Assembly (NCBI GenBank): GCA_965243485.1
Contig: CBDEVP010000001.1
Span: 2,356,001 to 2,420,000 of the forward strand
Length of the DNA stretch: 64,000 nt
Reading direction: 5' to 3'
Origin: UBA7330 sp965243485
GTDB lineage: Bacteria > Bacteroidota > Bacteroidia > Cytophagales > Cyclobacteriaceae
Shown here: piece by piece, positions 9,016 through 18,082 of the stretch
Position numbering within the stretch: position 1 is the stretch's first letter
Layout of the letters: every line of letters starts with the position of its first letter
The notes under the pieces: model-generated
What the model was told of the DNA's origin: nothing
Database searches by the model: none
The model's input: only the letters and a program-made list of their open reading frames with translations
Program-made: the position numbers and the translations under genes

Positions 9016-9920
9016 TGAAGAAGCTCATATTATTCTCTTTTGGCATATTCTCCGCATTTTACGGTTGGGGACAAAGTGCAGACTCCCTGCTCAACAATCC
9101 CAGTAAAGACCTGGTAGATGCAGTCTCTCAGGACGCTCCGAAACTCTCAGATCTGTTTTCGGTGTCCAAGATCATATGGGCCATTATCTTCATGATTGCA
9201 GGTTATGTGGTCATCAAAGTCGCAACCAGAATACTTGAATTGATTGCCGAGCGGAGTACAACCTACAGGATCACGCTCAAAGGATTTGTACCGGTGGTGA
9301 GGATTATTTCCTGGGTCATTCTGCTGTCTATTATCATTGCTGGCATATTCAGTCCTCCGGCAGCCACCCTGCTCGCTTTAAGCGCATCTGTTGGAGTAGC
9401 TATTGGTTTTGCTGCCCAGGATATTCTCAAAAATATTTTCGGTGGGATCGTGATCTTGTTTGACAGGCCTTTTGTCCTGGGGGATAAAATTGAAGTGGGT
9501 AGTTATTACGGCGAAGTAGTGAATATTGGACTGAGGTCAACCAGTATCGTCACTCCGGACGATTCCCTGGTGTCTATCCCAAACAGTGAGATCATGAATA
9601 GTTCGGTATCCAATACCAACGCCGGCGAACCCAACTGTCAGGTGGTAGCTGAGGTTTATCTTCCGCTGAATATTGATACCGTCAGGGTCAGAGCCATCGC
9701 CATTCAGGCTGCACAGGTATCAAAACTTGTATACCTTAAGAAACCGATTGTAGTCCTTTTTGCCAGTGAAATCAAGGACCGGAAGGCCTATTTGAAGATG
9801 AAGATCAAGGCATATGTGGCGGACATCCGGGCTGAATTTGCCTTTAAAAGCGAAATGACCGAGCTGGTGATCGCTGCCTTATTCGAGGAAGGACTGATCA
9901 AAGAATCAGACTTTAGCTAA
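9015..9920 (+). CDS. Small-conductance mechanosensitive channel, MscS family
   Basis: The 301-aa protein has a signal peptide (residues 1-19, ending WGQS), TM1 about residues 50-73, TM2 about 90-118, and the diagnostic pore helix/TM3 block (SVGVAIGFAAQDILKNIFGG then ILFDRPF, about 122-153) followed by the beta domain (LGDKIEVGSYYGEV, SIPNSEIMNSSVSN). MscS channels open under membrane tension to release solutes during hypo-osmotic shock. The length is close to E. coli MscS (286 aa). Its start codon overlaps the stop of the upstream ATPase-like gene, so the two are almost certainly cotranslated. An OxyR- or ligand-gated role linked to the ATPase partner is possible but not shown. Confidence 0.92.
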   Translation: MKKLILFSFGIFSAFYGWGQSADSLLNNPSKDLVDAVSQDAPKLSDLFSVSKIIWAIIFMIAGYVVIKVATRILELIAERSTTYRITLKGFVPVVRIISWVILLSIIIAGIFSPPAATLLALSASVGVAIGFAAQDILKNIFGGIVILFDRPFVLGDKIEVGSYYGEVVNIGLRSTSIVTPDDSLVSIPNSEIMNSSVSNTNAGEPNCQVVAEVYLPLNIDTVRVRAIAIQAAQVSKLVYLKKPIVVLFASEIKDRKAYLKMKIKAYVADIRAEFAFKSEMTELVIAALFEEGLIKESDFS

Positions 9921-9970
9921 TGGCGGGCCTGAACAGATAATCTACTTTTTTCCAGCCATAGAATAAGAAA

Positions 9971-10987
9971 TTATGGCTTTATGATGTCACCAAGTGCGAC
10001 AGGTCTGTTTTGCTTCATCGATTCATTGGCTGCAAGCGCAATGGCAGTTGCTTTTAACCCATCCTCCCCGGTAGCCGGTGGAGCCTCACCTTTTGTGATG
10101 GCCTGTATGAAGGCTTGTGTTTCACGGAGGTACGACTCTGTATACCTGTCCATGAAGAAATCCATCAGCCGGGAATGGTGCCTGCCTGATTCATTTTGCA
10201 TGACGATATTGTCCTTATTTCTGTTCTCTGCTTTGGCCATGCCTTCCGATCCAAATACCTCCAGTCTTTGATCATAACCATAGGCTGCCTGCCGGCTGTT
10301 TTCAATCACGGCTGTTACATTGTTTTCAAAGGTTAAAATAATGACAGCCGTATCGATGTCGCCGGCTTTTCCTATGGCCGGATCTACCAGGTTTTTTCCC
10401 AAAGCATAGACCTCCTTCACATCAGACCCTGCCAGGAATCTGGCCATATCAAAATCATGGATGGTCATGTCCAGAAAGAGCCCACCGGATTTTTTGATAT
10501 ATTCCACCGGTGGAGGTGCCGGATCTCTGCTGATGATCCTGATCATTCTCAGTTCGCCGATCTCCCTCGCATCTACCAATGATTTGATTCTGGCAAAATC
10601 GGGATCAAACCTTTGATTAAAAGCAACCATCAATGGTACTCCGTATTTCCTGGTGGTGGCCAGTATCTCCCGGATTTTTGGTAAGGAAAGATCCAACGGT
10701 TTTTCGCAGAAGATAGCTTTTCCTGCTTTAGCAGCCTGAAAGATATAGTCAGCGTGACTATCGCTGGGTGAACAAATGAATACAGCATCCACTTCGTCAT
10801 TCTCAAAGACAATTTTTGGGTCATCGGAAACCGCATTTACCTGATGATCTTTGGCAAATTGCTGACCCTTTTCCGATGGATTCATGGCAGCAATCACCTC
10901 CGCGTTGTCGATGCTGGTTTGAATGTTTCTGAGGTGGACCCGGCCGATCCTGCCCAGACCGAGAATGCCAATCTTAAGCTTTTTCAA
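9971..10987 (-). CDS. iolG: Gfo/Idh/MocA oxidoreductase, myo-inositol 2-dehydrogenase-like
   Basis: The 338-aa cytoplasmic enzyme has an N-terminal NAD-binding Rossmann motif (GILGLGRIGRVHLRN) and the catalytic EKPLDLS motif near residue 96, with FNQRFDPDF and the DMTIHDFDMARFL helix typical of IolG proteins. IolG oxidises myo-inositol to scyllo-inosose using NAD. No other inositol genes are adjacent, so another polyol or sugar substrate is possible. The only plausible start is TTG at 10987-10985: the frame is closed by a TGA shortly upstream and no ATG lies before the Rossmann strand. It is convergent with the MscS gene and ends about 50 nt from it. Confidence 0.75.
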   Translation of the reverse strand: MKKLKIGILGLGRIGRVHLRNIQTSIDNAEVIAAMNPSEKGQQFAKDHQVNAVSDDPKIVFENDEVDAVFICSPSDSHADYIFQAAKAGKAIFCEKPLDLSLPKIREILATTRKYGVPLMVAFNQRFDPDFARIKSLVDAREIGELRMIRIISRDPAPPPVEYIKKSGGLFLDMTIHDFDMARFLAGSDVKEVYALGKNLVDPAIGKAGDIDTAVIILTFENNVTAVIENSRQAAYGYDQRLEVFGSEGMAKAENRNKDNIVMQNESGRHHSRLMDFFMDRYTESYLRETQAFIQAITKGEAPPATGEDGLKATAIALAANESMKQNRPVALGDIIKP

Positions 10988-11102
10988 TTTTATTAGGATT
11001 AAAGTATTCTGTCAATTTAGCCACTAATTCACTAATGGTAATAAAGGTAATAAAAGTGATACATCACTAGAAGGAGAAAATTAGTGGGATATATCATAAT
11101 TA

Positions 11103-11363
11103 ACCTGAGTTCGACATAAATCATCAACACAAAAAACCCTCTAACGTCACTACGCTTGCGCTAAAGCTACAGCGTAGGCGCACAGAGCTCTTTCAGGGTG
11201 GCAACTCGGGTGGAAAAGGGCGTGGAGTCTCCTTATTGTCAGTGAGATTCCACGCCTGCCTGCCGGCAAAGGCAGGGCTTCCAACACACAAATCTACCCT
11301 CACGCCTATGAATGACCGGGTCGCGTAGACGGGTTTTTTGTTTTTCTTAGATCGAACTCAGGT
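11103..11363. mobile_element. MITE-like element, 261 bp, with terminal inverted repeats and 6-bp target duplication
   Basis: The ends are perfect 12-bp inverted repeats, ACCTGAGTTCGA (11103-11114) and TCGAACTCAGGT (11352-11363), with looser pairing inward to about 35 bp (both arms share CAAAAAACCC). TAATTA lies immediately left (11097-11102), and the same TAATTA occurs at 13239-13244, directly after the group II intron that sits against the right end. Removing the intron restores a perfect 6-bp duplication. The interior has no ORF but has strong hairpins, for example GGCGTGGA (about 11219) with TCCACGCC, and CTACGCT with AGCGTAG. Ends beginning AC and a variable-length duplication fit IS982-like elements, but that family link is a guess. 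Confidence 0.65.
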
Positions 11364-11907
11364 GTGTGCCTTGAAGTAAAGAAGGGCACAATAATATATT
11401 GTAGTTCTTTACATGCTGATATTTAGATGATGGAAGGCCCATCGCAGGCATTGTCAGGCAAGGCCTGCAAATCACCTTGTGGTGCATCTATTGAAAGATT
11501 GGTGTGCTGAGCGACAAGGAAAAGGCTGGGGATATACCGGTCAGATGAATCTCAGAAGAGCTGAATGATTGAATCACTGTGTGAAGCATCGATATTCGTT
11601 ATACTCTGTCAAAACCGAAGAGGTACGTGAATTTTCGGGAGGAAAGCTTCAACGGGAGTAACCTGTTATTAGTTGAAGGGCAGGCGGTGTAAAGGTGACA
11701 GGACACTGGGATAGGCTAAATATTGGAACAAGGGAACCTGTCAACGAAACAGGAGAGAAAGTACAAGTGGTGACCCCATGAGGCGATTATCCAAAGTTGA
11801 TAGGGACGGATCAAGCCGTATTAGTGAAGAAGCATCTGTAATGGGTGTGGAGCGAAGGGCTTGGGCAGTCATGTTTTATGGTATAAACAACCGAAAAGAA
11901 AGTAGGG

Positions 11908-13134
11908 ATGATAGACTATTATGAAACGAAGACGCAACCAGTGACCAAACGAATGGTTTGGGAAGCTTACCATAAGGTAAGGAAGCAAAAAGGTGGAGCC
12001 GGTATTGATCAGGTGACACTGACTGAGTATGCTAAGGACTTATCTAAGAATCTATACAAGATATGGAACAGGATGAGTTCGGGTAGCTACTTTCCACCTG
12101 AAGTGAAAGGAGTAGAAATAGCAAAGAAGTCAGGAGGCAAACGCGATCTAGGCATTCCAACCGTATCGGATCGTATTGCTCAACAAGTAGTCAAGAGCTA
12201 TCTGGAGCCAAAGGTGAATCACACTTTTCACGAAGACAGCTATGGTTATCGTCGGGGGAAGAATGCGCACCAGGCTTTGGAAAAAGCGACCTATAGGTGT
12301 AGGCTATATCCATGGGTATTAGACATGGACATATCAAAATTCTTTGATACTCTTGACCATGAATTAATGCTTAAGGCACTGAGGTACTACACCAAAGAAC
12401 GATGGGTATTGATGTATGTAGAGCGATGGTTGAAAGCGGGCATGGTAAAGGAGGGGGCGTATTGGTCAAGAGAACTGGGAACACCTCAGGGAGGGGTAAT
12501 CAGTCCATTATTGGCAAATATCTACCTTCACTTTGCCTTTGATAAATGGATGGAAAAGCATCATCGGTGGATTCGCTTTGAGCGGTATGCAGATGATGTG
12601 GTGATTCACTGTAAGAGTGAAAACCAAGCTGTCTATATCAAGGATGTGGTATGCAAGCGTCTGGCGGAAGTCAAGTTGAAGATCAATGAGTCGAAAACAC
12701 ACATAGTGTACTGTAAGAATGAAAATCACAGAGAGAACCACAAGCGGGTTAGCTTTGACTTTCTTGGGTACACTTTTCGGCCTAGGCTATGTAAGATGCG
12801 TAGTGGATTACGACTACAATATCTGCCTTGTATGAGCAGGAGCGCAAAAGTAGAGGTGATACGGCAGATCAGTAGACTTCAACTCCATAAGCATCAGATA
12901 CCCATTCAGAGTATAGCTGAGATACTCAATCCTAAGATTAGAGGATGGATGCAATACTACTGTCGATTCAGTAAATGGACCACAGTATGGGTATGGCGTG
13001 TATTAAACCTTCGGTTGGTGAAATGGCTTAAATGGACGAGAAAGTTTTCAAAGAAGAGTTCCATCAACTGGTTAAAAAGGGTTTACAGGACTCATCCGGA
13101 TCTTTTTGCACACTGGAAATTATCTCACTTCTAA
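11908..13134 (+). CDS. ltrA: Group II intron-encoded reverse transcriptase/maturase
   Basis: The 408-aa protein has the RT palm with the YADD catalytic box (RYADDVVIH, about residue 231), conserved RT blocks including GIPTVSDRIAQQ, DMDISKFFDTLDH and GTPQGGVISPLLANIYL, and a C-terminal maturase domain (IAEILNPKIRGWMQYY). It promotes intron splicing and copies intron RNA into DNA during retrohoming. It ends soon after the maturase domain with no HNH endonuclease, so target priming probably relies on nicks or replication forks. It lies in intron domain IV, about 30 nt before domain V. All catalytic residues I can read are intact, so the intron may still be mobile. Confidence 0.95.
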   Translation: MIDYYETKTQPVTKRMVWEAYHKVRKQKGGAGIDQVTLTEYAKDLSKNLYKIWNRMSSGSYFPPEVKGVEIAKKSGGKRDLGIPTVSDRIAQQVVKSYLEPKVNHTFHEDSYGYRRGKNAHQALEKATYRCRLYPWVLDMDISKFFDTLDHELMLKALRYYTKERWVLMYVERWLKAGMVKEGAYWSRELGTPQGGVISPLLANIYLHFAFDKWMEKHHRWIRFERYADDVVIHCKSENQAVYIKDVVCKRLAEVKLKINESKTHIVYCKNENHRENHKRVSFDFLGYTFRPRLCKMRSGLRLQYLPCMSRSAKVEVIRQISRLQLHKHQIPIQSIAEILNPKIRGWMQYYCRFSKWTTVWVWRVLNLRLVKWLKWTRKFSKKSSINWLKRVYRTHPDLFAHWKLSHF

Positions 13135-13164
13135 CTAGTTGAAGTGAATATCGTTTGACTGGAA

Positions 13165-13200
13165 GAGCCGTATGACGGGAGACTGTCACGTACGGTTCTG
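13165..13200 (+). ncRNA. Group II intron domain V
   Basis: A 36-nt hairpin with the AGC catalytic triad, a GNRA (GAGA) tetraloop and a 2-nt bulge, the most conserved part of the ribozyme. It confirms the intron and its strand. Confidence 0.92.
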
Positions 13201-13378
13201 TGAGAGGTTGGGGGTGAAACTCCCCTGATCTACTCGACTAATTAAGCAGAAAAATTATTGCAAATAGCTGGTGAGAGACGAATGAATGTTCACGAATTGA
13301 ACTCGTATTTAGCGGGTTTACCGGTGTTTAGATCAGTGCATTCGTTGCAACCTAAAATCCGCTTGATTATTAAAAAAG

Positions 13379-13412
13379 TAGCGGTAAAGATTGATTATCA
13401 AGTCTTTACCGC
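13379..13412 (+). promoter_or_regulatory. Leader hairpin upstream of the IS1380 transposase
   Basis: AGCGGTAAAGA (13379-13389) pairs perfectly with TCTTTACCGCT about 12 nt later, and the intervening TTGAT / ATCAA can extend the stem to about 16 bp with one bulge. It lies between the IS end and the transposase start at 13455. Such hairpins often limit transposase expression from outside transcription; this role is inferred. Confidence 0.6.
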
Positions 13413-13454
13413 TTTTGTGATTTCACCTATATTGGTGATGGGAATAACACAACT

Positions 13455-14750
13455 ATGAAAGTAATTAAATCTGGAGCTATAAGCTCATTTGGCGGGTTAA
13501 ATTTTGTTCTTGAGGAGTTTGATCATCTTGATTTGGAAACTACCCTTAACTCAATGCTTCCTTCGCTGGCACCACAAAGCCTGTATTCCTGGAAAGATAT
13601 TCTCTACAGTTTTTGGTCTATTTATCATTGTGGTGGGGACTGCATTGAGGACCTTTCAGAAAACTTGAAAGATGCGCTTAAGGGGCATCCCCGGATATCT
13701 TGTCCAAGTCCTGATAGTGTATTAAGACGCTTCAAAGAGTTAGCTTGTGAAGCTCCTTACTTTGGTACCCCAAAAGGTAAGGGTCAACACAAACTCTGTT
13801 GGAACGATAGACTTAATAAATTGAATATCCGGGTTTTCAAAAAACTGAATTCTACAAGCAAGGGTCCTGTAATACTTGATTTTGATAACACCATTGTATT
13901 TAACCAAAAGGAAGATGCTATGATGACCTACAAAAAACAATTTGGGTATAGCCCAGGTGTTGGGATCATCAACAATCAAGTAGTTTATGTAGAAAATAGA
14001 AATGGTAATGCCGACCCCCAAACCCTTCAGCATGAGACACTTAGAAATATGTTCGACTTATTCAGGGAGGAGAATCTAAAAGTTGATACTTTCAGGGCAG
14101 ACGGAGCCTCCTTTCAACTAAAAACACTGAATATCATAGCCAATAATTGTAGAAGGTTTTTTGTAAGGGGGAGAATGAATCCTCCAATTGTAGAGGCGAT
14201 TAATACTATAAAAAATTGGAAACCAGTCATCATAGATGGTCAACAAGTCTGGAGGGGAAGCACAGTGTTTACACCATTCAAAAATGCTGCTACCAGAAAT
14301 AAACAGCAACATCTACTAAAACCCTACCGTCTTATCGTTACTAAAACGGCAAGAGATGATGGCCAGATCAATATTTTTACTGGTGAGGCTGTTAACTACC
14401 ATCCTATCATCACAAATGATGTTGAGCTTAGTGAGGATCGGGTTGTATTCTTTTACAATCAGAGAGGAGCAACTGAAAAAGAATTTGATGTGCTGAAAAA
14501 TGATTTTGGATGGTCGAAAATGCCTTTTTCCAAGATAGAAGAAAACAGTGTGTTCTTAATTTTTACAGCAATGTGCAGAAACTTGTATCATTATATGATA
14601 AGGAAGTTTTCAAAAGTATCATCAATGTTAAAGCCGTATTATCGCATCAAAAAATTTATCTTCAGATTTATTTGCCTGCCCGCAAAGTGGATTTTTCAAG
14701 GACGTTCATGGAAATTAAGAGTCTATGGAAAGATGGCTTTTAGCCCCTGA
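13455..14750 (+). CDS. IS1380-family DDE transposase
   Basis: The 431-aa protein carries the family signature blocks FGGLNFV near the N terminus, SPDSVLRRFKELA, a catalytic-core strand VILDFDNTIVFNQKEDA (about residues 137-153), the GYSPGVG motif and the late block FYNQRGATEKEFDVLKNDFGW followed by AMCRNLYHYMI and FICLPAKWI. DDE enzymes of this family move the element by cut-and-paste. The length matches intact Bacteroidota copies and no internal stop or frameshift was found, so it may be active. It stands alone between the inverted repeats and is preceded by a stable leader hairpin. Confidence 0.93.
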   Translation: MKVIKSGAISSFGGLNFVLEEFDHLDLETTLNSMLPSLAPQSLYSWKDILYSFWSIYHCGGDCIEDLSENLKDALKGHPRISCPSPDSVLRRFKELACEAPYFGTPKGKGQHKLCWNDRLNKLNIRVFKKLNSTSKGPVILDFDNTIVFNQKEDAMMTYKKQFGYSPGVGIINNQVVYVENRNGNADPQTLQHETLRNMFDLFREENLKVDTFRADGASFQLKTLNIIANNCRRFFVRGRMNPPIVEAINTIKNWKPVIIDGQQVWRGSTVFTPFKNAATRNKQQHLLKPYRLIVTKTARDDGQINIFTGEAVNYHPIITNDVELSEDRVVFFYNQRGATEKEFDVLKNDFGWSKMPFSKIEENSVFLIFTAMCRNLYHYMIRKFSKVSSMLKPYYRIKKFIFRFICLPAKWIFQGRSWKLRVYGKMAFSP

Positions 14751-14961
14751 CTTTGACTGTGAGATTGGCTATTTTGAAAAATAAAGGGAGTAGTCTGTCC
14801 AGCTCTCAAATAAAGTAAAAAAATACCCTTTAAAAATAACACTTAAAGCTGCATTTGGCTTCATTGAAGGTGAAAAGCGAAGATTAACCTTAACATCAAT
14901 GGTTATTAAAGTTATTTTTTGCCATTGCAATGTGTAAATAACCAGACCTGCGGATTTTAGG

Positions 14962-15043
14962 GGCTATGGCGTACACTAAATTGGTATGTCGTAAGAATAA
15001 GTCAATTCAACTGCATTCTATTCATTAAATTAGCAGATACGCA
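14962..15043. other. Short intergenic gap after the IS
   Basis: About 80 bp between the IS right end and the next gene. No recognisable feature; it presumably holds the promoter of the DUF1549/DUF1501 operon. Confidence 0.3.
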
Positions 15044-18000
15044 ATGTTCCAAATGTTTGAAAGAGCTAAGAGAATGAGAGGTTTTGCGCTGTTGATAGGG
15101 CCGGCTGCGATGGTACTGGGCGCATGTATATTTATGGTCCGGTGCGACCACAGCACTACAACGCTAAAGCTTCCGGAGAAAATTGATTTCAATTATGATG
15201 TAAAGCCCATCCTGGTTCAAAACTGCTACCTGTGCCATGGGCCGGATCCCGGAAGCAGAAAAGCCAACCTTAGATTGGACACCTATGAAGGTGCCACCAC
15301 CCTTTTGGAGGGTCGAAAGCCCATTCATCCGGGCAGCGCCGACAGAAGCGAACTCATCAAACGAATCACGCACGAAGATCCTGGTATGGTCATGCCACCG
15401 CCTGAGTCCAATCTCGAACTCAGTGAATATCAGATTGCAGTCTTGAAAAAGTGGATCGATCAGGGGGCGGAGTGGAAACCTCACTGGTCATTTATCCAGC
15501 CGGAGTATACCAAACCCGCACACTCAGATGAGGCCATTTCAGCCAACGCCATTGATGATTTTGTGTTGGCAAAAATGCAGGCTAAGGGCCTTGAACCTGC
15601 ACCAAGGGCCGATCACAATACTTTGATCAGGAGGGTATCCTACGTTCTTACCGGTTTACCACCCACCCTGGAAGAGCTTGAAAAGTTTGGTGATCAGGAT
15701 GACCCGGAGGCATATGAAAAGATGGTGGATCATTACCTCAATTCACCGGGTTTTGGAGAGCGATGGGCACGACACTGGATGGATGTCGTTCGGTATGCTG
15801 AGACACAGGGTCATGAATTTGATTTCGAAATTCTGGGTGCCTGGCGGTACAGGGATTATCTTATCCGGGCATTTAATGAGGATGTGCCTTATGATCAAAT
15901 GCTGAAAGAGCACATCGCCGGAGACCTGCTGGAATCCGCAAGATGGAATCCTGAGGATGGGACCAATGAATCACAACTGGGTACCGTCTTTTATGCTTTG
16001 GGGGAAGGCAAACATAGCCCCGTGGATATCAAAGAAGAGGAGGTAGACAGGATTGACAACATGATCGATGTCACTTCCAAGGCTTTCCAGGCGCTGACCG
16101 TTTCCTGCGCAAAATGTCATGATCATAAATTTGACCCGATCCCCACCAAAGATTATTACGCCCTTTATGGAGTGATGGAAAGCAGCCGTTTTTCTCCCAG
16201 GCCGGCTGAGGTTACCTATCAGAAACTCCGGAATATTGAAAAGCTGGATCAGATCAAAAGAGACATCAAAGAAATGGTGGCTGAAAAGTGGAAAGGTGCC
16301 GTTCATGCTGAATTGGAACAGCCGGACCTCTCATCCGAAGCCGGATCGGAAGCTCGTTACGATTATGAAATGCTGGGGGATTTTCGGGGGTATGACCTGG
16401 ATGGCTGGAAAAGTGATGGATTTGCCTTTGGAAATTCCACCACCCTGGGATCACCGGTTTTTGATGATGCCGGGAAGCGTATTCAACATCTCGATGAGGG
16501 AAAGGCCTCAAGTAGTCGATTGACCAATGGTGTCTTCGGTGCATTACGATCACCAAACTTTATCATCTCCAAAGATTTTGTAGGCTTAAAGGTGTCAGGT
16601 GTAAAATCCACCATTCGAATTATCATTGATAATTTTCAGCTGATCCGGAACCCGATCTATGGAGGTTTGAATAAGATAGTGGATCAGGGAGAATGGCAGG
16701 AAGTTGTTTTTGATCTCTCCGCATGGAAAGGCCACAAAGCCTACATTGAGATTTTCCCGGGAACCTATATCAATAATCAACTTTCGGAATACTCTCTGCC
16801 ACAGGATGCTTTTATTGATGTGAAATATGCAATGGCTTACGATGGCAGCTGGCCTGAGCAGCTTCCTTCTGTACCCGGGAATCCAGGGGGATCAGATGGC
16901 ATCATCAATCAATGGCTGGCGGATCAGCTGCATCCCTCCGGTATTGATCGGATCAATAAACTCATCAGAGAAAAAGAACTTGAAAGCCTGGTGCCGGAAG
17001 CAAAGGATAAATTAGCGACCTATAAGCAGTTGGCCCGGTCGGTAAAAGACTCAGCATTTTTCATGGGGATCAATGAAGGCTTTGGTGTAGACAGCCATGT
17101 GTTTATCCGTGGGAATCACCAGCAGCTTTCAGAAGAAAAAGTTCCCAGGGGTTTCTTAAGTGTCCTCGCTCATGAAGGTACAAATGCAGTGAAAGAAGGA
17201 AGCGGCAGGCTTGAGCTGGCCGAGGCCATGCTGGACCCGCAAAATCCTTTGACCGCCCGGGTGATGGTCAATCGCATATGGCATCACATTTTTGGACGAG
17301 GTATTGTGGAGACCGTGGATAACTTTGGATTGCAGGGGAAATTGCCGACCCATCCGGAATTGCTGGATTACCTGGCCATCAAATTCAGAGAGGAAGGTTG
17401 GTCCATCAAAAAGATGATCAAACTGATCGTGATGTCAAATGCCTTTCAGAGAGCTGTCAATGGACCGGAAGATGTTTCAGCCGAGGATCCCGACAATCTT
17501 TATCTGGCCCATTTTCCGGTCAGGAGACTGGAGGCTGAAGCCATCCGGGATGGGTTATTATTTGCAGGAGGCAACCTGGACCTCACGCCCTACGGTCCTC
17601 CTGAGCCTGTTTACCTGACTGAATTTATGAGCGGCCGGGGCAGACCCGCTGAGTCCGGAACGATTGATGGAGACGGAAGAAGAACGATTTACCTGGGAGT
17701 GAGAAGGAATTTCCTGCAACCGATGATGCTGACCTTCGACCGGCCAATTCCGTTTACCACGTTTGGTAACCGGAATGTGACCAATGTGCCGGCGCAGTCG
17801 CTGATCCTGATGAATGATCCTTTTGTGAAGCACCAGGCAACGTTGATGGCAAATTTGGTCATGGAAGAGGCTAAAGAAACTGATGAAAGGATCCGGCTTG
17901 TATATTTGCGTGCATTGTCCAGGTCCCCAAAGCAGGAGGAGTTGCAAAATGCTAAGGAATTTATCCGCAGGTTGGCTCTCACCTATGATTCAGACACGGA

Positions 18001-18082
18001 TGAAGGAAAAGATCACCCGGAAGTATGGAAAGACTTTTGCCATTCCGTTTTTAATCTTAAAGAATTCATATATTTAATCTGA
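15044..18082 (+). CDS. Cytochrome c/DUF1549/DUF1553 (planctomycete-type PSCyt1-PSCyt2-PSD1) protein
   Basis: The 1012-aa exported protein has a hydrophobic N-terminal segment (about residues 13-32), a single heme-binding motif CYLCH (C61, C64, H65) in a cytochrome-c-like domain, then DUF1549 (about 160-370, GFGERWARHWMDVVRYAET and CAKCHDHKFDPI) and DUF1553 (about 705-985, NPLTARVMVNRIWHHIFGRG, FPVRRLEAEAIRD). A beta-rich insertion (about 430-620) separates the two and may be a carbohydrate-binding module. The second CAKCH is the conserved DUF1549 motif and may bind another heme or metal. These proteins are paired with DUF1501 proteins, as here, where the stop overlaps the next start by one base. 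They are widespread in Planctomycetes with uncertain function, possibly extracellular redox steps in glycan use. A second in-frame ATG at 15074 is an alternative start. Confidence 0.88.
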   Translation: MFQMFERAKRMRGFALLIGPAAMVLGACIFMVRCDHSTTTLKLPEKIDFNYDVKPILVQNCYLCHGPDPGSRKANLRLDTYEGATTLLEGRKPIHPGSADRSELIKRITHEDPGMVMPPPESNLELSEYQIAVLKKWIDQGAEWKPHWSFIQPEYTKPAHSDEAISANAIDDFVLAKMQAKGLEPAPRADHNTLIRRVSYVLTGLPPTLEELEKFGDQDDPEAYEKMVDHYLNSPGFGERWARHWMDVVRYAETQGHEFDFEILGAWRYRDYLIRAFNEDVPYDQMLKEHIAGDLLESARWNPEDGTNESQLGTVFYALGEGKHSPVDIKEEEVDRIDNMIDVTSKAFQALTVSCAKCHDHKFDPIPTKDYYALYGVMESSRFSPRPAEVTYQKLRNIEKLDQIKRDIKEMVAEKWKGAVHAELEQPDLSSEAGSEARYDYEMLGDFRGYDLDGWKSDGFAFGNSTTLGSPVFDDAGKRIQHLDEGKASSSRLTNGVFGALRSPNFIISKDFVGLKVSGVKSTIRIIIDNFQLIRNPIYGGLNKIVDQGEWQEVVFDLSAWKGHKAYIEIFPGTYINNQLSEYSLPQDAFIDVKYAMAYDGSWPEQLPSVPGNPGGSDGIINQWLADQLHPSGIDRINKLIREKELESLVPEAKDKLATYKQLARSVKDSAFFMGINEGFGVDSHVFIRGNHQQLSEEKVPRGFLSVLAHEGTNAVKEGSGRLELAEAMLDPQNPLTARVMVNRIWHHIFGRGIVETVDNFGLQGKLPTHPELLDYLAIKFREEGWSIKKMIKLIVMSNAFQRAVNGPEDVSAEDPDNLYLAHFPVRRLEAEAIRDGLLFAGGNLDLTPYGPPEPVYLTEFMSGRGRPAESGTIDGDGRRTIYLGVRRNFLQPMMLTFDRPIPFTTFGNRNVTNVPAQSLILMNDPFVKHQATLMANLVMEEAKETDERIRLVYLRALSRSPKQEELQNAKEFIRRLALTYDSDTDEGKDHPEVWKDFCHSVFNLKEFIYLI

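Larger units (their letters stand above)
11364..13238 (+). mobile_element. Group II intron (about 1.9 kb) with intron-encoded protein
   Basis: The 5' end matches the GTGYG consensus (GTGTGCC at 11364). The 3' part holds a canonical domain V at 13165-13200: a GAGCCGTA / TACGGTTC lower stem containing the AGC triad, a 2-nt CG bulge, a TGACGG / CTGTCA upper stem and a GAGA tetraloop. A domain VI hairpin follows (GGGG.TGAAA.CCCC, 13208-13225) and the intron ends ...CTCGAC. A reverse transcriptase/maturase lies in domain IV. The insertion point falls exactly between the right terminal repeat of the MITE-like element and its target duplication. The 5' boundary could be shifted by 2 nt because GTG is repeated there. 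Confidence 0.88.
13351..14961 (+). mobile_element. IS1380-family insertion sequence, 1611 bp
   Basis: Perfect 12-bp terminal inverted repeats CCTAAAATCCGC (13351-13362) and GCGGATTTTAGG (14950-14961) enclose one complete transposase gene. The size is normal for IS1380 elements. The flanking bases (tgcaa on the left, ggcta on the right) do not match, so no target duplication is visible, which suggests a later rearrangement or deletion next to the element. Confidence 0.85.

Noticed and set aside
6094..9920. Calling the ATPase/MscS pair an anti-phage system
   Set aside because: No nuclease, TIR, reverse transcriptase or other defence neighbour and no known family match; kept only as a finding.
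11140..11340. Terminator or structured RNA at the hairpins inside the MITE-like element
   Set aside because: The hairpins lie symmetrically inside terminal repeats with target duplication, so the mobile-element explanation is better; no gene ends there.
13258..13458. 66-codon frame before the transposase
   Set aside because: It crosses the IS end and the leader hairpin and starts at TTG; the first part may be remnant coding sequence but no family fits.
14510..14743. Possible frameshift in the transposase C terminus
   Set aside because: The main frame already has the conserved late motifs AMCRNLYHYMI and FICLPAKWI and a normal length, so the second frame is a shadow.
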